Below are positions 30,794 to 39,023 of a stretch of 64,000 nt of DNA, one piece after another. Location of the stretch: contig NZ_JXSL01000020.1 in the NCBI RefSeq assembly GCF_000829825.1, positions 372,001 through 436,000 on the forward strand, written 5' to 3'. Position 1 is the stretch's first letter; every line of letters begins with the position of its first letter. The translations under genes were made by a program, and so were the position numbers. The notes beneath the pieces were generated by a model that saw only the letters and a list, made by a program, of their open reading frames with translations, searched no databases and was not told where the DNA came from. This DNA is from Paramagnetospirillum magnetotacticum MS-1 (lineage in GTDB: Bacteria > Pseudomonadota > Alphaproteobacteria > Rhodospirillales > Magnetospirillaceae).

Positions 30794-32991
30794 CCGTTCC
30801 GCGCGGGGATAACCCCGAGCGCCGGGCCGCGATCGAGGTGAAATGTCAGGCACCGGCCGAACGGCCGCTGTTCAAGTTCGTGCATGATCTGGTCTATGGC
30901 TACGGCTCGTTCATGTTCTTTACCCGCCCCTCGGCCAATCTGCTGCTGGTGGCCTGCACCATGATGCGGCCCTGGGTGGGATTGCTCGGCATGCTGGCTG
31001 GGATCTCCACCTTGCTGTGGCGGCGCTGGCTGGGGCTGTCCCTGGTCGCCGCGGGTGGCCTTGAAGTGGTCAACGGCATTCTGGCCGGGCTGCTGGTGGG
31101 CTATTTCTTCGCACCCGACTGGCGGGCCATGGCGCTGGGCCTGTGCGCGGGGCCCTTCGCCGTGCTGGTGTCGGCCTGGATGGGCGATGGGCTGCGCCGG
31201 GCCAATCTGCCGCTGCTGTCGGGGTCCTTCGTCGTGGTCGGAGCGGGCTTGCTGGCCGTCGGCAGGGCCATGGCCCTGCCTTTCGCGCCGCCGCCGGTTC
31301 TGGTTCCCGTGGAGTGGATGCCCGCGCCCGTCTACGAGTTCCTGCGCGCCCTGGGCGGCATTTATCTCACCCGTACGGTGGAAGGGGGCGCCTTCGTCCT
31401 GGCCGCGCTGGCCCTGTCGTCGCGCACCTTGGTGCTGCTGGCGGTGATGGCCCATGCCATCGCCCAGATCACCCTGCTGGGCCTGGGCATTCCCGCAGGC
31501 AGTCTGGCAGGCAGTTCGGCGGCCAGCGCCGCCATCATGGCCGCCATCATGACCGGCGGATTGTTCACGGCGCCCGGCGCGCGCGCCGCCGGTGTCGCGG
31601 GTTTTTCCGCCCTATGCGCCACCGTGGCGGCTTTGTCGCTTTACAACGCCCTGTTCTTCATGGCCCTGCCGCCGCTATCCCTGCCGTTCCTGGTGGTCAC
31701 CTGGCTGGTGATGCTGACCCTGCGGCCCGAGCATGGCGCGGCCTGGAACCGCTACTGGCTGGCGCCCTCCCTGCCCGAACGCAGCCTGGAGCGGGCCCGT
31801 CAGGCCGAGGCGCGGGGCCTGTCGCCCCATAGCGTCGGCCTGCGCGCACCGTTCTTCGGCCGTTGGGATGTCTATCAAAGCTTCGACGGCCCCCATACCC
31901 ATCAGGGGCCCTGGCGTCACGCGCTCGACTTCCACCGCATGGTCGATGGTCATGCCTATCGCGGCGATGGGGCGCAGCTTGCCGACTTCTACTGTTTCGG
32001 CCAGATCGTCCGCTCGCCCGCCTGGGGGCAGGTGGTGGCTCTTCGCGCCGATCTTGCCGACAATGCGCCGGGCGAGGTAGACCCGGTCAATTGCTGGGGC
32101 AATTACGTTTTGATCGCCATCGGCAATGACAATTACGTCCTGGTCGCCCATCTGCGCCAGGGCAGTGTCAGCGTTGCATTGGGAGAGACGCTCGTCCCCG
32201 GCCACCCTCTCGGCCAGTGCGGCAATTCCGGGCGTTCGCCCCAGCCGCATATCCATCTGCATGTCCAGGTGGGCATGGCATTGGGCAGCCCTACCCGGCC
32301 TTTCCATCTCAGCGGCATCTGCATCGATCACCGCTTCGTCCTGGACGGCATCCCCGCCGAGCGCGAGAAGGTGGCGGTGCCCCATGTCAGCGAGGCCCTG
32401 AAGCGCTCGCTGCATTACCAGATCGGGCAGCGGCTGGCCTATGGCTGCGCCGATGGGACGGAACTGGTGCTGGAAGTCGATCTCGGCCCCACCAACACCT
32501 TCGGTCTGGTGGCGGGCAGCGGCGCCCGCATCCTGCTGGCCGAGACCGACAATCTGCTGGCGCTTTACGAGCGGTTCGGCGCGCGCGACCGGCTGTTCGA
32601 CGCTTTCGTCCTGGCGGCGGGGCTGACCCCGCTGATCGATATCGAGGCCGAATGGTCGGATGCTCCGCCCGCCCGCCTGCTGCCATTGCCGCCGCCGTTG
32701 CGGGCCATGCGCTGGCTGCTGCCCGGCCTGATCGGCGCCAAGAGCCATTACCGCCGCGACTGGGACGCCGAAACCCAGGCCTGGCAGCAATCGGGCACCC
32801 ATTGCCTAACCCTGGCCGGGCGGGTCGTGTGGCAGTGCCGAAGCGGAGCCCTGATCACCGAGGGCGGCGGCATCGTCGGCTTCTCGCTGGACGCCCCCGG
32901 CATGGCCATTCAGGCCCGGCTGACCCGTCTGGGCTTCAAGAGCGATACCGGCGTCGAAGGGTGGGAACAGCCCGTGGCGCGGGCGTCGTAA
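30790..32991 (+). CDS. Urea transporter domain fused to M23 metallopeptidase
   Basis: A 733-residue membrane protein. Residues about 45-320 are hydrophobic, with the UT-family arrangement (VVNGILAGLLVGYFF, NLPLLSGSFVVVGAG, LPPLSLPFLVVTWLVM). Residues about 370-520 form a LytM/M23 peptidase-like domain with the metal-ligand pattern THQGPWRHALDF and HIHLHVQ, plus the family GNSGRSPQPHIHLH stretch. The last ~200 residues are less clear. It may move a small polar product through a UT-type channel and act on peptidoglycan on the outside. The ATG at 30790 overlaps the GNAT stop. Confidence 0.72.
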   Translation: MTVPRGDNPERRAAIEVKCQAPAERPLFKFVHDLVYGYGSFMFFTRPSANLLLVACTMMRPWVGLLGMLAGISTLLWRRWLGLSLVAAGGLEVVNGILAGLLVGYFFAPDWRAMALGLCAGPFAVLVSAWMGDGLRRANLPLLSGSFVVVGAGLLAVGRAMALPFAPPPVLVPVEWMPAPVYEFLRALGGIYLTRTVEGGAFVLAALALSSRTLVLLAVMAHAIAQITLLGLGIPAGSLAGSSAASAAIMAAIMTGGLFTAPGARAAGVAGFSALCATVAALSLYNALFFMALPPLSLPFLVVTWLVMLTLRPEHGAAWNRYWLAPSLPERSLERARQAEARGLSPHSVGLRAPFFGRWDVYQSFDGPHTHQGPWRHALDFHRMVDGHAYRGDGAQLADFYCFGQIVRSPAWGQVVALRADLADNAPGEVDPVNCWGNYVLIAIGNDNYVLVAHLRQGSVSVALGETLVPGHPLGQCGNSGRSPQPHIHLHVQVGMALGSPTRPFHLSGICIDHRFVLDGIPAEREKVAVPHVSEALKRSLHYQIGQRLAYGCADGTELVLEVDLGPTNTFGLVAGSGARILLAETDNLLALYERFGARDRLFDAFVLAAGLTPLIDIEAEWSDAPPARLLPLPPPLRAMRWLLPGLIGAKSHYRRDWDAETQAWQQSGTHCLTLAGRVVWQCRSGALITEGGGIVGFSLDAPGMAIQARLTRLGFKSDTGVEGWEQPVARAS

Positions 32992-34487
32992 TGTGCGGTA
33001 TCGCCGCCACCATCGGCCTTAGCGACGCCACGGCCTTTACCAGCCTGTTCGGCGCCATCGGCCATCGCGGCCCCGACGAGAGCGGCATCCGCGAAAGCGG
33101 GGACATCCGCATCGGCATGCATCGTCTGGCCATCGTCGGGCGCATGGGCGATTCCGTCCCGCTGATCGGAGCCGATGGTCTGGTCCTGGCCTTCAACGGC
33201 GAGATCTACAATCACCAAGCCCTGCGGGCGGATTTTCCCGATTACCCCTTTGCCGGTCAATCGGATGCCGAGGTGCTGTTCCCGCTTCTCAAGCGCCACG
33301 GCCTGGGCGGTCTTGACCGATTGCGCGGCATGTTCGCCTTCGTGCTGACCGATATGGAGAGCGGCGAATTCCTGGCGGTGCGTGATCCCTTCGGCATCAA
33401 ACCGCTATATTACGCCGAGACCGGCGGCGGCTTTGCCTTTGCCTCGGAGATGAAGGCCTTCGCCGCCATGGGCATCACGCCGCGCTTCCTGCCGCCGGGC
33501 CATCTGCTGACCCGCCATGGGCTGAGGCGGTGGTATCGGGTTCCCGGTCGTTTCCGACTGTCCCGGCGCCCCAATCTTCGCGCATTGCTGGAGCGGGCCG
33601 TGGCCTCCCATCTGCCTCCTGAAGGCCCCTGCGGCGTGTTTCTCAGCGGGGGGCTGGACAGCTCTCTGGTCGCCGCTTTGGCCGCGCGGTCGCGGCCCGA
33701 TATGGTCGCTTACAGCGTGGTCCTGCCCGGTTCTCCCGATGAGGAGCCCGCCGCCCTGATGGCCGCCCATCTGGGCATCCGGCACAAGGTGCTGCGGGCG
33801 ACTGCGGATGATATCCGCGCCGCTCTGCCTGAAGTGATCGGGGCGCTGGAAAGCTTCAATCCCATCATGGTGCGCAACGCCGTTCCCCTTTATCTGCTGT
33901 CCAAGATGGCGGCCAAGGATTGCAAGGTGGTGCTGGGCGGCGATGGGGCCGACGAATTGTTCGCAGGCTACGACTATCTGTCCCGGGTGCCGCGCCGGTT
34001 CTGGCCCCAGGCCATGGATTACGGCTTCAGCAATCTGCATCGCACCGAGTTGCAGCGGGTGGACCGCATGACCATGGCCCATGGTCTGGAGTTGCGGGTG
34101 CCCTTCCTGGACCGCGAGGTGGCGGAAGCGGCCGTCAACCTGCCCCTTTCCGCCAAGTTCGGGATCAAGGACGGCACCCCCATGCCGAAGCTGGCGCTGC
34201 GCGAGGCTGCCGAAGGATTGCTGCCGCCTTCCATCCAGTGGCGCCGCAAGCTTCCCCTGGCCGATGGCAGCGGTTTCGGCGGCCTGGATCTGGGAGCGGG
34301 GCGGGACAAGGCGGATCCGGTTCCTGGTTGGGATGTGGGGGACGAGGATGCAGTGGCGTTCTTCCCCCTCTGGCGGGTCCGCTTTCCCCTTGCCCGTCCG
34401 GACAGCGCCATCTGGAGGGATTGCGGCCGTTACCACGATTTCGAGGAATGCCATGGACGCCCGCTGCTCGAACTCTTTCGCCGCTAA
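32991..34487 (+). CDS. Asparagine synthetase-like amidotransferase
   Basis: A 498-residue class II glutamine amidotransferase plus synthetase. The nucleophile Cys2 follows the initiator Met (MCGIAATIG) and glutaminase features RGPDESG and NGEIYNH are present. The ATP-binding loop SGGLDSS is at 219-225, then GGDGADELFAGYD in the synthetase half. It is shorter than standard AsnB, and the C-terminal region is less conserved. In a tailoring cluster, such enzymes may make an amide, a beta-lactam or a similar product rather than free asparagine. It starts with TAATG overlap. Confidence 0.8.
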   Translation: MCGIAATIGLSDATAFTSLFGAIGHRGPDESGIRESGDIRIGMHRLAIVGRMGDSVPLIGADGLVLAFNGEIYNHQALRADFPDYPFAGQSDAEVLFPLLKRHGLGGLDRLRGMFAFVLTDMESGEFLAVRDPFGIKPLYYAETGGGFAFASEMKAFAAMGITPRFLPPGHLLTRHGLRRWYRVPGRFRLSRRPNLRALLERAVASHLPPEGPCGVFLSGGLDSSLVAALAARSRPDMVAYSVVLPGSPDEEPAALMAAHLGIRHKVLRATADDIRAALPEVIGALESFNPIMVRNAVPLYLLSKMAAKDCKVVLGGDGADELFAGYDYLSRVPRRFWPQAMDYGFSNLHRTELQRVDRMTMAHGLELRVPFLDREVAEAAVNLPLSAKFGIKDGTPMPKLALREAAEGLLPPSIQWRRKLPLADGSGFGGLDLGAGRDKADPVPGWDVGDEDAVAFFPLWRVRFPLARPDSAIWRDCGRYHDFEECHGRPLLELFRR

Positions 34488-35859
34488 CGCCCGGCTGCTG
34501 GTCAAGGCCGTTCTGGCCGGAATGGCGGAACTGGCGCTGTGCCGCGATTGGCGGGCGGGGCTGCTGATCATCGCGGGCTTTCTTCCCTTTTCGCCCGAGG
34601 CCTGCGGCATGGCCCTGCTGGGGGCATCGGTGGCGACGGCCTGGCCGTTTGTGCGGCAAAGCGATGTCCGCCTGCTCAATTCCGGCTGGTACGGCGCCAA
34701 TGGGGCTCTGTGCGGTTTCCTGGTGGAATGGTATTTCGCCGACCCTCTGGGCGCGGTGATTCTGACCGTGTTGTCGGCCTGGGCGGCGGCGCTGATTCTT
34801 GAGGCGATCGTGATTCCGCTGGGCGATGCCCCGCTGGCCATGGCGCCTTTGACCATCCCCTTCCTGGTGATGGCCGCCCTGATCACCGTGTCGGTACGGC
34901 CGCTTTACAAGGTGATGGAAAGCCTGGCGGTGTCAGAGCCTGCCGCGGCGGTCTCGGGGCCGGAAGGGGCGGATGATTGGAGCCGTCTGGGCTGGGGCCA
35001 GTTCCAAAGGGGCGAGGTGGGGCCGTCGGTCCGCAGTTTCAACGCCGCGCTGACCCTGGATCCCGCCCACCCCTGGGCCTTGGACGGCTTGGGCTGGGCG
35101 GTCTATTCCCAGGGCCGTTACGGCGAGGCGGAAGGGTTGTTCGCCCGCGCCCAGGCGGCCATGCCCGGCTTGGCCGATCCACTGACCGGCCTGGGTTGGA
35201 TCGGACTTCGCCAAGGCCGCTTTGAGGCGGCTTACCGGCATTTCTCCGAGGCCTTGGCCCGGGATGGCGGCTCAGCAGTGGCCGGTGAGGGATTGGGCCG
35301 CGCGCTGCTGGCTTCGGGCCGCCATAGGGATGCCGAGATGGTCTTCCTGGGCCTCTTGGGTAGTTCGCCCGCCGCCCTTCGGGGGCTGGCCGATTCGCGG
35401 CGTATGCTGCTGCTGAATGGCGCCGCCTTGACCCCGGATTCCAGGGAATGGGCCGAGCTTATCCGACTCCTGGGCTGGAAGGTGGCAGCTCTCGGCGGGC
35501 TTGCCCTCACGGTTCTGATCTGGACGCCGGTCGCCGGGATGATCGGTCTGTCGCTCATGGCTTTGGGGGCGATGACGGGCGTGCTGCTGGCCGGTCCCTC
35601 ATCCCTGCTCTGGTTCGATCTTCACCTTCAAACGGTGGCCATGACCGGATTGCTGATGGCCCGGCCCCAGCATTTCCGGGGCCTTTGGAGCCTGATTGCC
35701 GTGCTTGGCCTGGCCGTCGCCGTCTGGGCCGTATCGCACCGCCTGGGCATCTGGTTGCCGCTTTTGTCCTTCAATCTGGCCGGTATGGCCGGTCTGCTGC
35801 TGCTCAGGCGGTCCGGCGCAGGCCTCGGGCCGATCCATATTTTCTCCAAGTTCAATTGA
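34453..35859 (+). CDS. Urea transporter-like protein with inserted TPR domain
   Basis: A 468-residue membrane protein. Residues about 10-155 contain one UT-like half (WYGANGALCGFLVEWYF and APLTIPFLVMAALI). Residues about 175-305 form about three TPR repeats (WGQFQRGEVGPSVRSFNAAL, then two similar helical pairs). A second hydrophobic part (about 335-460, ending with LPLLSFNLAGMAGLLLL) looks like the other UT half. A soluble TPR module thus separates the two halves. The start overlaps the end of the amidotransferase gene by 35 bases. Assembly with the product-making enzymes or with the first UT protein is inference. Confidence 0.6.
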   Translation: MDARCSNSFAANARLLVKAVLAGMAELALCRDWRAGLLIIAGFLPFSPEACGMALLGASVATAWPFVRQSDVRLLNSGWYGANGALCGFLVEWYFADPLGAVILTVLSAWAAALILEAIVIPLGDAPLAMAPLTIPFLVMAALITVSVRPLYKVMESLAVSEPAAAVSGPEGADDWSRLGWGQFQRGEVGPSVRSFNAALTLDPAHPWALDGLGWAVYSQGRYGEAEGLFARAQAAMPGLADPLTGLGWIGLRQGRFEAAYRHFSEALARDGGSAVAGEGLGRALLASGRHRDAEMVFLGLLGSSPAALRGLADSRRMLLLNGAALTPDSREWAELIRLLGWKVAALGGLALTVLIWTPVAGMIGLSLMALGAMTGVLLAGPSSLLWFDLHLQTVAMTGLLMARPQHFRGLWSLIAVLGLAVAVWAVSHRLGIWLPLLSFNLAGMAGLLLLRRSGAGLGPIHIFSKFN

Positions 35860-35914
35860 TATCCTGCAATGCTCTGGCGGGTGCCGATCTGGCGCCTGTC
35901 GATCTGGAACGCCC

Positions 35915-37324
35915 ATGAACCTGGATATTCGAACCCTTCTGGTGGCTGTCCTTATGGTCTCGGCCGCTTCGGCAGCCGCCAGATTCGTGTTGTGGCTCCA
36001 GCACTCCTCCATTCCTGGGCTTGTTCAGTGGTTCGTGTCCATGTTGCTGGGGGCCTTGGTCATCGGTCTGATCGCCGTGCCGGGAGACAGCGTTTCGCGC
36101 ATGGCTTTCGCCATCGCCCCCTCGATCGTGGTCGTCGGATACGCCGTGGTCTGGGACGGGTTCCGCCGCTTCACCGGACGCCCTCCTTTGTCGCCGGTCA
36201 TGATCATGTTTTTGGGCAGTGCGGCCCTCTTGCTTTTGGCGCTGATCGCCATTCAGGGAAGCATGGCCTTTCGGGTCGCGCTCAACACCAGCGTGGCCGG
36301 GGTGATTTGCGCCATCATTTCGATCGAGCTGTTCCTCTCGGCCGGGCAAGGTCAGCGGGCCATGCGGATTACCGCAACCCTTTATGCGGCCAGCAGCGTC
36401 TTCTTCTTGCAGCGCACGGTGGCCGTCATGATCGATCCCACGCAGATCGGTCCGGTGGGTGTGGACAGTATCCAGACCCCGACCGCCCTTTGGTGGCTGG
36501 CCATGCCCCTGACCATCACCCTGGGCATGATTTTGATGACCGGCGAGCGGCTTCAGATGGACATCAATCAGAAGATGATCCGCCTGGACGAGGTCACCGC
36601 CCAGAAGCTGGCCGAGGAGCGGTTGCGCATGGCCGAGAAGGAGCGCATGGAGGGGGCGCTGCGCCAATGGATGGCCGATTCCTCCCACGAATTGCGCACG
36701 CCCATTTCGGTCCTGCGGGCCCAGATCGAAGCCATCCAGGATGGCGTCTTCACCGCCGATGCCCGCCGCCTCGAAGTCCTTCACCACGAGGTGATGGGCA
36801 TGACGCGGCTGGTGGAGGATCTGTTCCTGCTGGCCCGGTCCGATATCGGCCAGTTGGAATGCCGTTCCGACCCCATCGACATTCTCGATGTTCTGGACGG
36901 GGTGATCCATGCCTTTCGCGGCCGTTACGCCGAGGCAGGGCTGGGGCTGGAGGCGCCCGACGATTCAGCGGGCGGGCTGGTGATCTCGGGCGATGCGGTG
37001 CGCCTTAGGCAGGTGTTTTCCAATCTGTTGGAGAACAGCCTGCGCTATACCGATCCCGGCGGGCGGCTGGTGATAAGCCATCGCGGGCAGGGGGCGGGCG
37101 TGCTGTTTCACTTCGACGATACGGCACCCGGGGTTTCCGAGGACAACATGGCCCATCTTTTCGATCGCTTTTTCCGCGTGGACGTCTCACGCAGCCGCGA
37201 AAGCGGCGGATCGGGCCTGGGGCTTGCGCTCAGCCGTACACTGATCGAGGCCCATGGCGGCACCATCGAAGCCATGCCCTCGCCGCTGGGCGGACTGAGG
37301 ATCGCGGTCAGGTTTTCTTGCTAG
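35915..37324 (+). CDS. Sensor histidine kinase with multi-TM N-terminus
   Basis: A 469-residue kinase. About six membrane segments fill residues 5-215, so sensing is within or near the membrane. The H box SSHELRTPISVL gives the phosphorylated histidine (about residue 253). N box NLLENSLRY, the FDDTAPGVS motif and GGSGLGLALS complete the HATPase domain. It follows the UT-TPR gene by 55 bases and precedes its response regulator by 11, so it may control the upstream operon. The ligand is unknown. Confidence 0.88.
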   Translation: MNLDIRTLLVAVLMVSAASAAARFVLWLQHSSIPGLVQWFVSMLLGALVIGLIAVPGDSVSRMAFAIAPSIVVVGYAVVWDGFRRFTGRPPLSPVMIMFLGSAALLLLALIAIQGSMAFRVALNTSVAGVICAIISIELFLSAGQGQRAMRITATLYAASSVFFLQRTVAVMIDPTQIGPVGVDSIQTPTALWWLAMPLTITLGMILMTGERLQMDINQKMIRLDEVTAQKLAEERLRMAEKERMEGALRQWMADSSHELRTPISVLRAQIEAIQDGVFTADARRLEVLHHEVMGMTRLVEDLFLLARSDIGQLECRSDPIDILDVLDGVIHAFRGRYAEAGLGLEAPDDSAGGLVISGDAVRLRQVFSNLLENSLRYTDPGGRLVISHRGQGAGVLFHFDDTAPGVSEDNMAHLFDRFFRVDVSRSRESGGSGLGLALSRTLIEAHGGTIEAMPSPLGGLRIAVRFSC

Positions 37325-37335
37325 GAGGGCGCTTG

Positions 37336-38025
37336 ATGACGCAGGAACGCAAAATCCTGGTGGTCGAAGACGAACCGGCCATCGCCGATGTTCTGGTGGA
37401 ATATCTGCGCCATGCGGGCTATTCGCCCAGTCATGTGGCCGATGGCCGGGTCGCGCTGGACGAAATCCGCCGCGATCCGCCCGACCTCGTGGTCCTCGAT
37501 ATCATGCTGCCCGGTATGGATGGGACGGCGGTCTGCCGGGAACTGCGCCGGTTTTCCACCATTCCGGTAATCATGGTGACCGCCAGGGTCGAGGAGATCG
37601 ACCGTCTTTTGGGTCTCGAAGTGGGCGCCGACGACTATATCTGCAAGCCCTTCAGCCCCAGGGAGGTCGTCGCCCGCATCACCAGCCTGTTCCGCCGCAT
37701 GGAATGGGGGAATCCGGTTCCGGCATCGGGACCGGCCCAGCTGGAGATCGACGATGCCGGTCTGCGCATTTGCATCAACGGGAACCGCCTGCCCCTGACC
37801 CCGACCGAATTCAGGCTGATGCGGCTGCTGGCCTCCAGTCCTGGCCGCATCTACACCCGCGCGCAGATTCTCGATCTGGCCTATCATGGCGACCAGGACG
37901 TGTCGGACCGCATCATCGACAGTCACGTCAAGAACATACGAAAGAAGATTTCCTCGGTCTGGCCGGATGTCGATGTCATTCACTCCGTTTATGGCATTGG
38001 CTATCGCTATGAGATCGTGGCGTAG
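37336..38025 (+). CDS. OmpR-family response regulator (BaeR-like)
   Basis: A 229-residue response regulator. The receiver has the acidic pocket VVEDEP, phosphoacceptor aspartate in VLDIMLPGMDG (about residue 55) and lysine in YICKPFSP. The C-terminal winged helix of OmpR type has TPTEFRLMRLLAS and DSHVKNIRKKI. The ATG at 37336 follows AGGAGG, a strong ribosome site. It is cotranscribed with the kinase and is its likely partner. Confidence 0.92.
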   Translation: MTQERKILVVEDEPAIADVLVEYLRHAGYSPSHVADGRVALDEIRRDPPDLVVLDIMLPGMDGTAVCRELRRFSTIPVIMVTARVEEIDRLLGLEVGADDYICKPFSPREVVARITSLFRRMEWGNPVPASGPAQLEIDDAGLRICINGNRLPLTPTEFRLMRLLASSPGRIYTRAQILDLAYHGDQDVSDRIIDSHVKNIRKKISSVWPDVDVIHSVYGIGYRYEIVA

Positions 38026-38157
38026 TGGGCCGCCTCAGATCGAGAGGGTTTCTGCGGGAATTTGGGCCGGAAACGCCGCAGCGCTTTTGCCGCCAAGACC
38101 CCGATCATGCTATGATCGCCTTCCATCCGACCATTGAGGCGAGGGGACGGCCCCAAA

Positions 38158-38976
38158 ATGTTTACGCGCAGAACCGTACTCTCCGGACTGTTCGGCCTTG
38201 CGGCGACGGCGGCGGGTGTGGGCGGTCGGTCGGGAGAGGCCTGGGCGGCCCGATCCCATGGCCGTCTGGATGCGGTGATCGACATCAGCCATTCGACGAC
38301 GGTCAGGGACTTCCGGGCGGCGCGGCAGCGCAGCAATATCCTGGGGGTCATTCACAAGGCCAGCGAAGGCGGCGATTGGCGCGATCCCCTGTATTCCAGC
38401 CGACGCGTCGAGGCGGAGGCGGCCGGTCTGCTGTGGGGCGCCTATCATTTCGGGACGCGTGAATATTCGGGGGCGGAACAGGCGGCCATGTTCCTCAAAT
38501 CGGCGCGGCCCGGGCCCACGACGCTGTTGGCCCTGGATCTCGAGTTCAACGAGTTGAATCCGTCCAACACCATGCGCCTGCGTCAGGCCGAGGATTTCGT
38601 GCGATCGGTCCTGGCGGCCACAGGCCGTCACCCCCTGATCTACACCAACGCCAAATGGGCCGACGGCGAACCCATGGGGCGCGGTCAGCACCGCCTGGGC
38701 GGAAGGATCAGCGAGCATTCCATTTTGGCCAATTGCCCCCTCTGGCTGGCCGATTACCGGGACCAGCCCCAGTTGCCCAGCGCCTGGCGCGGCAAGGGAT
38801 GGCATTTCTGGCAATATGCGGGCGATACCGAGGATGGCGGCCCGCGGGGGCATCGGGCGCGCAGTGTTTCCGGCGTGGTGCGATGCGACCGCAATCTGTT
38901 CCAGGGAGACGCGGCCATGCTGCGCAAATTCTGGACGGCCGCCGCCGGTGGCGCAGGCGCGAAGCGAAAGGCCTGA
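38158..38976 (+). CDS. GH25 family lysozyme-like protein, exported
   Basis: A 272-residue protein with a Tat-like signal peptide (FTRRTVLSGLFGLAATAAG). The mature part has the GH25 pattern: AVIDISHSTTVRDF at the start, GVIHKASEGG, GAYHFGT and LLALDLEF, the last with the catalytic acidic residues, then WHFWQYAGD near the end. It would cleave the peptidoglycan sugar backbone in the periplasm. It follows the response regulator by 132 bases and could be part of its regulon. Confidence 0.85.
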   Translation: MFTRRTVLSGLFGLAATAAGVGGRSGEAWAARSHGRLDAVIDISHSTTVRDFRAARQRSNILGVIHKASEGGDWRDPLYSSRRVEAEAAGLLWGAYHFGTREYSGAEQAAMFLKSARPGPTTLLALDLEFNELNPSNTMRLRQAEDFVRSVLAATGRHPLIYTNAKWADGEPMGRGQHRLGGRISEHSILANCPLWLADYRDQPQLPSAWRGKGWHFWQYAGDTEDGGPRGHRARSVSGVVRCDRNLFQGDAAMLRKFWTAAAGGAGAKRKA

Positions 38977-39023
38977 CCCGGACCACCCCTGGGATCAGCC
39001 AAGGGGTGGCCGCGGTCCCGGCG

